From Candidatus Brocadiia bacterium (GTDB lineage Bacteria; Planctomycetota; MHYJ01; JACQXL01), in the NCBI GenBank assembly GCA_020062035.1, contig JAGUXD010000131.1, positions 1 to 6,251 of the forward strand: a stretch of 6,251 bases of DNA. Reading direction: 5' to 3'. Made by a program: the position numbers and the translations under genes. Of the stretch, positions 1 through 5,081 are shown one piece after another. Every line of letters starts with the position of its first letter. Position 1 is the first letter of the stretch. The notes beneath the pieces were generated by a model. The model did not search any database, was not told the DNA's origin, and worked only from the letters and a program-made list of their open reading frames with translations.

Positions 1-182
1 AAGGTGTTGTTGACCAAATGGACGCAGCAGATAATGAGAGAGATATGTCTTATCCACCGAGATTTACCTGCGTAGTCTGCCCTGATGGTCTTATGCACCT
101 TATTAACTACACCAGTCCCTCAGGTAGAACCTATAAAACTGACCCCCAATCTATTAAACCAGTAGGTATTGTCTCTTTCTAA
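1..182 (+). CDS. 3' end of an unrecognised protein gene (5' truncated by window edge)
   Basis: An open frame enters from the left edge, with full codons from base 3, and ends at TAA 180-182, giving about 59 residues. The visible tail includes a CVVC pair followed by PDGLMHLINYTSPSGRTY and ends in PVGIVSF. I do not recognise the family. The frame is open throughout and the composition is protein-like, so I read it as the C-terminus of a longer gene. An ATG at base 18 could alternatively start a 54-residue small protein, with AAGGTG about 11 nt upstream as a poor ribosome site. There is no transmembrane segment or signal peptide in the visible part. The single CxxC could bind metal or form a disulfide, but one pair is not enough to call a zinc site. 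A small hairpin follows the stop within 16 nt, consistent with the gene ending here. Confidence 0.5.
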   Translation, partial: GVVDQMDAADNERDMSYPPRFTCVVCPDGLMHLINYTSPSGRTYKTDPQSIKPVGIVSF

Positions 183-197
183 CTGTCAAATAACATT

Positions 198-220
198 AGA
201 TAAGACTTTTTATCTTATCT
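198..220 (+). terminator. AT-rich hairpin after the first gene, weak terminator candidate
   Basis: AGATAAGA (198-205) and TCTTATCT (213-220) are perfect 8-bp inverted arms around a 7-nt loop, 16 nt after the stop of the upstream gene and before the htpX promoter region. The position suits transcription termination. The stem has only two G-C pairs and is followed by TTGAAA rather than a run of T, so as an intrinsic terminator it is weak. Confidence 0.35.
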
Positions 221-243
221 TTGAAATTCCATACAAAAATTTA

Positions 244-271
244 TTGCTTATTATTTTCTTGGTGGTATAAT
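244..271 (+). promoter_or_regulatory. Candidate sigma70 extended -10 promoter of htpX
   Basis: A perfect TATAAT lies at 266-271, preceded by TG one base upstream (263-264), which makes an extended -10 element. TTGCTT (244-249) is a three-of-six match to the -35 box at 16-bp spacing. Transcription would begin near 278, leaving a leader of only about 10 nt before the ATG at 288. It would also exclude the GGAGA at 273-277 that otherwise looks like the ribosome site. Either this is not the main promoter or the htpX mRNA is nearly leaderless. Confidence 0.5.
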
Positions 272-287
272 TGGAGAATTGATTCAT

Positions 288-1235
288 ATGAATATCTACG
301 AACAGCAAAGGCATAATCGTCGGGCGACTTATTTAATAATGTTTTTGGTTGTTCTCTTTTTCGCCTTTCTTGGAGCGATGTTTGACTATTTCTATGCCGG
401 CGGATTACTAATCGGTATAACAGTGGCGTCTATTGTTTCCATCTCAGCAGTTCTTGGCAGTTATTATAGCGGAGATAAGATAGTGCTTTCTTCTACAGGT
501 GCCAGAAGGATTGATATAACTAACCTAAAAGAGCAACAGTTTTATAATGTGGTGCAAGAGGTTTCTATAGCGGCAGGTCTTCCAATGCCAAAGGTTTATA
601 TTATTCCAGATGCTGACCCTAACGCTTTTGCAACAGGTCGTAAACCGGAGAAGGCAAGTGTTGCTATTACACAAGGACTTCTGGAAGAACTTAATCGTGA
701 GGAGTTACAGGGCGTGGTTAGCCACGAGATGAGCCATATTCACAATTATGATATTCGCCTTGTGACGATAATCGCTGCTTTAGTAGGCGCAATTGTATTG
801 CTTTCAGATTGGTCTGTGCGTACAATGCGCTGGGGCGGACGAGGTGGTAGTTCATCTCGTAGAAGTGGCGGAGCGAATGCTATCTTATTTGTTATCTGGT
901 TGATATTAGTTATCTTGGCGCCGATTATTGCTCATATTATGGCTATGGCAATCTCCAGAAAAAGAGAATATTTAGCGGATGCTTCAGGCGCTGAACTGAT
1001 TAGAAATCCGCTTGCTTTAGCCAATGCCTTAGAAAAGATAGAAGGTGCCTCATTGTCTACTACTTCAATAAAACGGGGTGTCGCTCATCTTTGCATTGCT
1101 GACCCATTGGGCAGAAGTTTTACTAATCGCAAGGGTTTTATTGCTAATCTCTTTGCGACTCATCCGCCGATGCGGGAAAGAATTAACCGGTTAAAACGAA
1201 TGGCTTATCTTTATTCAAATCAACCTCAATCATAA
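288..1235 (+). CDS. htpX: HtpX-type inner-membrane zinc metalloprotease (M48 family)
   Basis: This encodes a membrane-bound endopeptidase that degrades misfolded or damaged inner-membrane proteins, acting alongside FtsH in known systems. The 315-residue product has the family's usual length and opening, MNIYEQQRHNRR. It has two membrane helices near residues 14-30 and 34-58, the zinc site HEMSH at 146-150, and two further hydrophobic segments near 157-174 and 197-220. The third zinc ligand is most likely E227 in SRKREYLADASG, and the conserved THPPMRERI lies near 291-299. All catalytic residues are present, so it should be active. I chose ATG 288 over an in-frame TTG at 279 because homologues begin MNIYEQQ and GGAGA (273-277) sits 10 nt before the ATG but only 1 nt before the TTG. 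A glycine-, serine- and arginine-rich stretch (residues 183-194) separates the two helical pairs. The gene lies 54 nt upstream of the glycosyltransferase pair on the same strand and may be cotranscribed with it. Confidence 0.95.
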   Translation: MNIYEQQRHNRRATYLIMFLVVLFFAFLGAMFDYFYAGGLLIGITVASIVSISAVLGSYYSGDKIVLSSTGARRIDITNLKEQQFYNVVQEVSIAAGLPMPKVYIIPDADPNAFATGRKPEKASVAITQGLLEELNREELQGVVSHEMSHIHNYDIRLVTIIAALVGAIVLLSDWSVRTMRWGGRGGSSSRRSGGANAILFVIWLILVILAPIIAHIMAMAISRKREYLADASGAELIRNPLALANALEKIEGASLSTTSIKRGVAHLCIADPLGRSFTNRKGFIANLFATHPPMRERINRLKRMAYLYSNQPQS

Positions 1236-1243
1236 CTTTACCT

Positions 1244-1267
1244 TATAATTTATTGTGATTGCAGGGG
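1244..1267 (+). promoter_or_regulatory. Possible -10 box and ribosome site ahead of the GT2 gene
   Basis: The 54-nt gap after htpX contains TATAAT at 1244-1249 without a convincing -35 box at the right distance. It also contains AGGGG at 1263-1267, the only purine-rich ribosome-site candidate. AGGGG lies 4 nt before an in-frame TTG (1272) and 22 nt before the ATG at 1290, so it bears on the choice of start for the next gene. In such AT-rich DNA a TATAAT may occur by chance, and readthrough from htpX is equally plausible. Confidence 0.25.
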
Positions 1268-1289
1268 TAATTTGCTATATAAATACCCT

Positions 1290-2093
1290 ATGAGCGAGAA
1301 TTCCATTTCGGTTTGTATTATCTGCTTCAACGAAGAGGATAACATCCGCCGATGTTTAGATAGTGTCAAATGGGTCAAAGAGCAAGGTGGCGAGATAGTT
1401 GTAGTTGATTCTTTCAGTACAGATAAGACTGTTGAGATTGCAAAAGAATACACTGAGCAGGTTTTCCAGAACAAATGGCCCGGTTTTGTCAACCAGAAAA
1501 ATTATGCCCTGTCTTTGGCGCAGAATGATTGGGTCCTGTGTATAGATGCTGACGAGGAAATCTCAGATGCCCTGCGTAAAGAGATTATTGCAGAATGGAA
1601 GGCCGGTAGTTATAAAACAATGGATACTTACCTGGTGAAACGGCATACATTTTATTTGGGCAGGTGGATTAATTACGGCGGCTGGTATCCGGATTACAAG
1701 ATACGGCTGTTTCGTAGGAGCAAAGCCTGTTGGGGTGGACGCGACCCTCACGACCGCATTATTATGGATAAGGATACCGCTAAGAGAAAACTAAAAGGCA
1801 ACATTATCCACTACACTTATAAAGACCTTTCTCATCAAATCAAGACTATAGACCGTTTTTCTGATGCCTCATCAGGTGCGCTTTTAAGTGAAGGCAAAAC
1901 ATTCTGCCTCTGCAACCTGCTATTCAGACCGCTTATAAAATTCATAGAAACCTATATTGTTAAATTAGGATTTTTAGATGGATTGGCTGGCTTTATTATC
2001 GCGGTCTCCTCTGCTTACTATGTCTTTGTCAAATATGCCAAGATGTGGGAGAAACGTAATGCGAATTGCGAATTGCGAAATCCGAAATTATGA
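1290..2093 (+). CDS. Family 2 glycosyltransferase, WaaE/KdtX-like
   Basis: This is a cytoplasmic-face sugar transferase of the GT-A fold, likely acting in lipopolysaccharide-core or a related surface-glycan pathway. In the 267-residue product, the nucleotide-binding start SVCIICFNEEDNIRRCLDSV covers residues 7-26. VVDSFSTDKT lies at 38-47, the metal-binding DADEE at 86-90, and the GWYPDYKIRLFRR motif typical of WaaE-like enzymes at 121-133. A C-terminal membrane-associated segment follows near 217-252 (LGFLDGLAGFIIAVSSAYY). Donor and acceptor sugars cannot be read from sequence. The start is uncertain: ATG 1290 fits the usual family N-terminus, while TTG 1272, six residues earlier, has the better ribosome site. 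The last eleven residues (NANCELRNPKL) fall outside the family pattern and are largely encoded by a tandem heptamer repeat. The stop overlaps the start of the next gene by ATGA, so the two enzymes are probably made together. Confidence 0.88.
   Translation: MSENSISVCIICFNEEDNIRRCLDSVKWVKEQGGEIVVVDSFSTDKTVEIAKEYTEQVFQNKWPGFVNQKNYALSLAQNDWVLCIDADEEISDALRKEIIAEWKAGSYKTMDTYLVKRHTFYLGRWINYGGWYPDYKIRLFRRSKACWGGRDPHDRIIMDKDTAKRKLKGNIIHYTYKDLSHQIKTIDRFSDASSGALLSEGKTFCLCNLLFRPLIKFIETYIVKLGFLDGLAGFIIAVSSAYYVFVKYAKMWEKRNANCELRNPKL
2061..2088 (+). repeat. Tandem 7-bp repeat at the GT2/GT4 junction
   Basis: Four head-to-tail heptamers are visible: GCGAATT at 2061 and 2068, GCGAAAT at 2075 and CCGAAAT at 2082. 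They encode most of the odd C-terminal tail of the upstream enzyme and end 1 nt before the ATG of the downstream gene. The pattern resembles short AT-rich interspersed repeats found in many uncultivated bacterial genomes, but that resemblance is from memory and was not searched. Confidence 0.75.
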
Positions 2094-3238
2094 GAATTGC
2101 TTTTATAATTTATAACTACTCCGAATCAAAAGGCGGTGTGGAGCGATATGCATATAACCTTGCTGAGTATCTGTCTAAAGAAGGCGACGAAATCCATATC
2201 TTCTGCCATCGGGTATTTGAGAAACCAGGTTCAGAAAGAATAATCTTACATACTGTTCCATCATTCCCTTTTTATTCTCCCTTAAAACATCTCTTCTTTG
2301 CCAGGAATGTTGCTCGTGTGGTCAAAGAAGACAGGTTTGATATTATTCATGGATTTGGGAGAACCTACTCACAGGATATTTATCGTGTCGGAAGTGGTTG
2401 CCATTGGGAATACCTTAAGAGCCGATACTCTTCTATGGATAACATCGTTGGCTGGATTATTCAATACCTCAATCCCAGAAACCGAATTATTATGAATTTA
2501 GAGAAAAAGAGTTTTACACCGGGTGCATATAAGAAAATCATTTGTATCTCTAACAGAGTAAAGGAAGAAATCAAAAGATATTATAATGTTCCTGAGGAAG
2601 ATATAAAGGTTATTTATAACGGAGTTGATTTAGAGAGGTTTAATATCTACGATAGAGAAAAATATCGTTCTCAGACCCGCACACAACTGGCCTTGAGCGA
2701 CAATAAGATAGTTCTTCTTTTCGTTGGCAGTGGATTTGAACGAAAGGGCTTAAGATATGCGATGGAGTCCATCGCTCTTGTGCCGCAAGAACAACGGGGA
2801 CATCTGGTATTGCTTGTCATTGGCAAAGGCAATATCAATAAATATAAATCGCTTGCCAGAAAATATAATATAGAACACCAAATATTATTTATGGGCGCTC
2901 AAACAAATATCGCGTCTTATTATTATGCAAGTGATATATTTCTATTTCCCACCTTATATGAACCATTTGGCAATGTCTGTTTAGAGGCAATGGCATCTGG
3001 ACTACCTGTAATTACCACACGGATTGCCGGTGTTTCTGAAATAATGTCCAGTAGCATAGATTCTTTTGTGGTAGAAAATCCGTCTGATACTTTTGCCATT
3101 GCCGAGAAAATCAGGTTTTTATTGGACAAGGTCTGGCGTGAGAATATGGGCAGAGCAGCGTATCTCTGTGCCTCCAAATACTCAATGCAAAATAATTTTA
3201 AGGCGGTAAAAGAGATTTATAAAGAGATAATTTGTTGA
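2090..3238 (+). CDS. Family 4 glycosyltransferase, WaaG-like
   Basis: This is a retaining GT-B-fold sugar transferase, predicted to extend the same core or surface glycan as its upstream partner. The 382-residue product has the expected two-domain layout. GGVERYAYNLAEYL (15-28) lies in the acceptor domain, and GSGCHWEYL (101-109) resembles a segment seen in WaaG-like enzymes. CISNRVKEEI (152-161) and YNGVD (176-180) mark the interdomain region. FVGSGFERKG (211-220) carries the donor-phosphate-binding arginine and lysine. EPFGNVCLEAMASGLPV (291-307) is the E-x7-E nucleotide-sugar motif, with E291 and E299. No signal peptide or membrane helix is seen. ATG 2090 is preferred over TTG 2066 because the latter adds eight residues encoded entirely by the repeat. 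There is no ribosome-binding sequence before the ATG, so translation probably depends on ribosomes terminating at the overlapping TGA. The true sugar specificity could differ from WaaG. Confidence 0.9.
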   Translation: MRIAFIIYNYSESKGGVERYAYNLAEYLSKEGDEIHIFCHRVFEKPGSERIILHTVPSFPFYSPLKHLFFARNVARVVKEDRFDIIHGFGRTYSQDIYRVGSGCHWEYLKSRYSSMDNIVGWIIQYLNPRNRIIMNLEKKSFTPGAYKKIICISNRVKEEIKRYYNVPEEDIKVIYNGVDLERFNIYDREKYRSQTRTQLALSDNKIVLLFVGSGFERKGLRYAMESIALVPQEQRGHLVLLVIGKGNINKYKSLARKYNIEHQILFMGAQTNIASYYYASDIFLFPTLYEPFGNVCLEAMASGLPVITTRIAGVSEIMSSSIDSFVVENPSDTFAIAEKIRFLLDKVWRENMGRAAYLCASKYSMQNNFKAVKEIYKEIIC

Positions 3239-3263
3239 CAAATCACTTCTATCATTGTATCAT
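3235..3263 (+). promoter_or_regulatory. Strong sigma70-like promoter of the outer-membrane protein gene
   Basis: A consensus -35 box TTGACA (3235-3240) is followed after exactly 17 bp by TATCAT (3258-3263), a five-of-six -10 box. The -35 box contains the TGA stop codon of the GT4 gene (3236-3238). Transcription would start near 3270, giving a leader of about 88 nt before the ATG at 3358. This is the best promoter match on the plus strand and suggests independent, probably abundant, expression of the downstream gene. Confidence 0.7.
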
Positions 3264-3293
3264 TAAATGCAATGAATACCCGGTGGGTCTAAT

Positions 3294-3339
3294 AGCCAGT
3301 AATTCTGCCCCGATATAACATCGGAACATCAAACTGGTT
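3294..3339 (+). promoter_or_regulatory. Nested hairpin in the 5' leader of the outer-membrane protein mRNA
   Basis: CCAGT (3296-3300) pairs with ACTGG (3333-3337), extendable by a G-U and an A-U pair to seven base pairs (3294-3300 with 3333-3339). It encloses a second stem, CCGAT (3310-3314) with ATCGG (3320-3324), around the loop ATAAC. A small upstream hairpin ACCC-GGT-GGGT (3279-3289) precedes it. The outer stem is followed by a short T run (3338-3341) and then the ribosome site. It could be an mRNA-stabilising leader or a regulatory RNA element. I do not recognise a riboswitch class. Confidence 0.4.
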
Positions 3340-3344
3340 TTAAG

Positions 3345-3350
3345 AAAGGA
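3345..3350 (+). promoter_or_regulatory. Ribosome binding site of the outer-membrane protein gene
   Basis: AAAGGA (3345-3350) sits 7 nt before the ATG at 3358. It is the clearest Shine-Dalgarno sequence in the window and fixes this start codon. It lies just downstream of the leader hairpin, so it would be accessible when that hairpin is folded. Confidence 0.75.
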
Positions 3351-3357
3351 CTAAAAT

Positions 3358-3957
3358 ATGAAATACCTCCAGATACTGACGGTCGTAATGATACTTTTTA
3401 TATTATCGGTTGCTGAATCAAACGCCCAGGAAAAGAAAACGAAAGTAGGTCTCAGATTATTAAGTGATTATAGCTTTTCAAAGACGGCTAATCAGGATAC
3501 TTATGGTGATAATGCTCAATCTATGGCAATTGATGTTATTTTCCCTTCGGAGAACCGAAACCTCTTATGGAGAATGTCATTTGAGCTCTTAATATCATCT
3601 GGAGATTATTATATTAGTCCAACTCGTGGACAAACGAAACTTAATATTGTGGGACTTGCAGGGGCAGCTTTATATCATGCCCCTTTAACAAAAGCAGTTC
3701 GGCTTTATGGTGGAGCAGGACTGGGGTATTACGACGCAATAGAAGAGAGAACTACTGATAAATCAGACGGCGGTAATTTAGGTTTTAATTTCTTCGGCGG
3801 AGCTAATTTTGCTTTATCAGAAGATCTATCGCTTGGTTTAGAGTATAATATTAGAAAACTCTCTGTATATATGAGTAGTACTTCAGGAAGAACACGAAGC
3901 AGAGATGAAAACTATGGTGGAAGTAATTTGTTCTTGGTTTTTAATATGAGACTTTGA
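3358..3957 (+). CDS. Small outer-membrane beta-barrel protein with signal peptide
   Basis: This 199-residue secreted protein is predicted to form a barrel in the outer membrane. Residues 1-23 are a classical signal peptide: K2, a hydrophobic core from about 4 to 18, and SNA followed by QE at the likely cleavage after A23. The mature part alternates hydrophobic and polar residues in roughly eight strands near 27-41, 54-61, 69-81, 94-107, 113-126, 140-150, 157-171 and 186-198. Glycine-rich turns include YGGAGLGYY (117-125). The final strand LFLVFNMRL runs to the C-terminus, as expected for barrel assembly. This resembles the OmpA/OmpX-like beta-barrel domain proteins, but I recognise no specific family member, and it could equally be a structural or adhesion protein. 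The gene has its own promoter and ribosome site and follows the glycosyltransferase pair after 119 nt. A long inverted repeat lies just past its stop. Confidence 0.75.
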   Translation: MKYLQILTVVMILFILSVAESNAQEKKTKVGLRLLSDYSFSKTANQDTYGDNAQSMAIDVIFPSENRNLLWRMSFELLISSGDYYISPTRGQTKLNIVGLAGAALYHAPLTKAVRLYGGAGLGYYDAIEERTTDKSDGGNLGFNFFGGANFALSEDLSLGLEYNIRKLSVYMSSTSGRTRSRDENYGGSNLFLVFNMRL

Positions 3958-3963
3958 GATTTA

Positions 3964-4030
3964 CCTTCTTAGAAGTGTCATAAAAAACACTGTCTAATGA
4001 ATAATGTTCCTGATGACACTTCTAAGGGGG
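3964..4030 (+). repeat. 67-bp inverted repeat between convergent genes, terminator or MITE-like
   Basis: CTTAGAAGTGTCAT (3968-3981) and its exact reverse complement (4013-4026) form a perfect 14-bp stem. On the plus-strand RNA it extends to 18 bp through two U-G and two C-G pairs (3964-3967 with 4027-4030). The 31-nt interior has a further AACA/TGTT pairing (3986-3989, 4005-4008). It fills most of the 74 bp between the stop codons of the outer-membrane gene and the nuclease gene. That position suits a bidirectional terminator, but neither side shows a T run directly after the stem. TTAC at 3961-3964 and 4032-4035 could be a 4-bp target duplication of a tiny transposon-derived element. Confidence 0.7.
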
Positions 4031-4031
4031 G

Positions 4032-5003
4032 TTACAGATTTTCTTTTATATCCAGTTTCTTAAAGGACGTAGTTTTATAAAATGGTTGCAGTTGTTCTTT
4101 GAAGTGTTCCTCTAATTTTTTGGTATCAAGCCGTCTTTGAGATATCTCTTTAAGTTCCACGATATAATCGCCGATTGTACCTTCAGAAATGCCTTTATTT
4201 TCCAGTTGGATTTTGATTAAGGTGCTTAATTCTTCTTCGTCCTTCTCAAGGGCTTTGCGTTTTTCTTTGATGTCCAATAGTTCACCTAATACAGAAGATA
4301 ACTCAGTCTGGCTGAGGTCTGTAATTGCGGTTTGTCCAATCCCTGCCCAGCAGGTCTGGCGATACTCACAATATCTGCAATGCCAGTCTGTCCTTTCGTA
4401 CTGTCTTTCCGGCAGTGTTTTATTGCGCAGGTGTTCCTCTACTATTTTGAGTTTCTCAAAAAAGTCCTGCACCACATTCTCGTTATAGTCAATAATAAAA
4501 TCATAAAACCGAGCAGTGTCCTTACATTTATACAGGAGAATTCCTTGCTGGGTATCTATCTGATAGGTATTTTTAACAAAATGCAGATAAAGTTGTAATT
4601 GGATGGTGTGGTCTTCATTAGGACCTTGTCGGATGATTTCATCAAAGCCATAGCGATTGATAGATTTAATTTCCAGGACATAGAATCTGTTGTTAAATTT
4701 TATCAGGGCATCTAATTTACCGGAGATATTACGTTCTTTATCCTTCAGAGGGGCTTCTTTCATTACTACTTCAATTCTTCCAGTTCGTTCTAATTGTTGA
4801 ACAATAAGTTTATGATGGGTCTCGCCATCGCTTAACACAAAAAATAGCCTGGCCTCAGGGGTTAAGCCAGTTTCACCACGCCACTGATAGACCAGAACCC
4901 TTAAACATTTTGCCACATCAGAGGGCCAATGACGCTCTTTTGGATATTTAGGCTTTTCGGTTAATTGCCTTACCGCGAATTCTTTTAATAATTCTGATAT
5001 CAT
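4032..5003 (-). CDS. RecB/Cas4-like PD-(D/E)XK nuclease with predicted Fe-S cluster
   Basis: This is a predicted DNA exonuclease of the RecB/Cas4 superfamily, likely metal-dependent. The 323-residue product has the nuclease motifs in order: histidines H63/H64 after G60, D98 in GKLDAL, E111 and K113 in VLEIKS, and the Q135-x3-Y139 motif. Four cysteines, C33 plus C209, C212 and C218 in WHCRYCEYRQTCW, match the 4Fe-4S-cluster arrangement of Cas4 and AddB. All key residues are present. Beyond residue 222 is a tail of about 100 residues with a lysine- and glutamate-rich coiled-coil-like stretch (about 236-270). It is followed by ISQRRLDTKKLEEHF and YKTTSFKKLDI, which resemble the C-terminus of YqaJ-type phage recombinases. 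The start is the first ATG and no good ribosome site precedes it. The gene lies 53 nt after tal on the same strand and may share its transcript. No cas, recombinase or phage gene is in the window, so its role (repair, recombination or defence) is open. Confidence 0.85.
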   Translation of the reverse strand: MISELLKEFAVRQLTEKPKYPKERHWPSDVAKCLRVLVYQWRGETGLTPEARLFFVLSDGETHHKLIVQQLERTGRIEVVMKEAPLKDKERNISGKLDALIKFNNRFYVLEIKSINRYGFDEIIRQGPNEDHTIQLQLYLHFVKNTYQIDTQQGILLYKCKDTARFYDFIIDYNENVVQDFFEKLKIVEEHLRNKTLPERQYERTDWHCRYCEYRQTCWAGIGQTAITDLSQTELSSVLGELLDIKEKRKALEKDEEELSTLIKIQLENKGISEGTIGDYIVELKEISQRRLDTKKLEEHFKEQLQPFYKTTSFKKLDIKENL

Positions 5004-5015
5004 AACTTTTAATGC

Positions 5016-5081
5016 GTCAAGAATTGTCAGGCATAGTCATAAATAGTTATGAACTATTAACAACACCTGACTTCCCTTGAC
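5016..5081 (-). repeat. Nested imperfect inverted repeat spanning the tal stop codon
   Basis: The inner hairpin pairs ATAGTCATAA (5033-5042) with TTATG-A-ACTAT (5047-5057), 10 bp with one bulged A and loop ATAG. Outside it, GTCAAG (5016-5021) pairs with CTTGAC (5076-5081) and GTCAGG (5026-5031) with CCTGAC (5066-5071), separated by a 4-by-4 internal loop. The structure fills most of the 53-nt gap between tal and the nuclease gene and reaches into the last codons of tal. No T run follows on the minus strand, so it is unlikely to be a strong terminator. It may attenuate transcription, protect the mRNA end, or be a remnant repeat. Confidence 0.5.

Noticed and set aside
279..287. TTG start three codons upstream of the htpX ATG
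   Set aside because: The purine-rich site is only 1 nt from this TTG, and the family begins at MNIYEQQ, so ATG 288 is the better start.
1250..1751. Minus-strand open frames opposite the GT2 gene
   Set aside because: They are antisense to conserved GT2 motifs and show no protein-family features or start signals.
2066..2089. TTG start eight codons upstream of the GT4 ATG
   Set aside because: The added residues are encoded wholly by the heptamer repeat, and MRIAFIIYN at ATG 2090 is the usual family opening.
3270..3345. A known riboswitch in the leader of the outer-membrane gene
   Set aside because: I compared it by eye with fluoride, preQ1 and c-di-GMP-I signatures and found none; only generic hairpins can be supported.
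4189..4598. Two overlapping plus-strand open frames opposite the nuclease gene
   Set aside because: They lie entirely antisense to a gene with clear nuclease motifs, have no ribosome sites and encode low-complexity sequence typical of a shadow frame.
4032..5003. Calling the nuclease a CRISPR-associated Cas4
   Set aside because: There is no repeat-spacer array or other cas gene in the window, and the 100-residue tail is unlike typical Cas4.
3964..5081. A composite transposon carrying the nuclease gene
   Set aside because: The flanking inverted repeats differ in sequence and no transposase is present, so only a weaker bracketing observation is reported.
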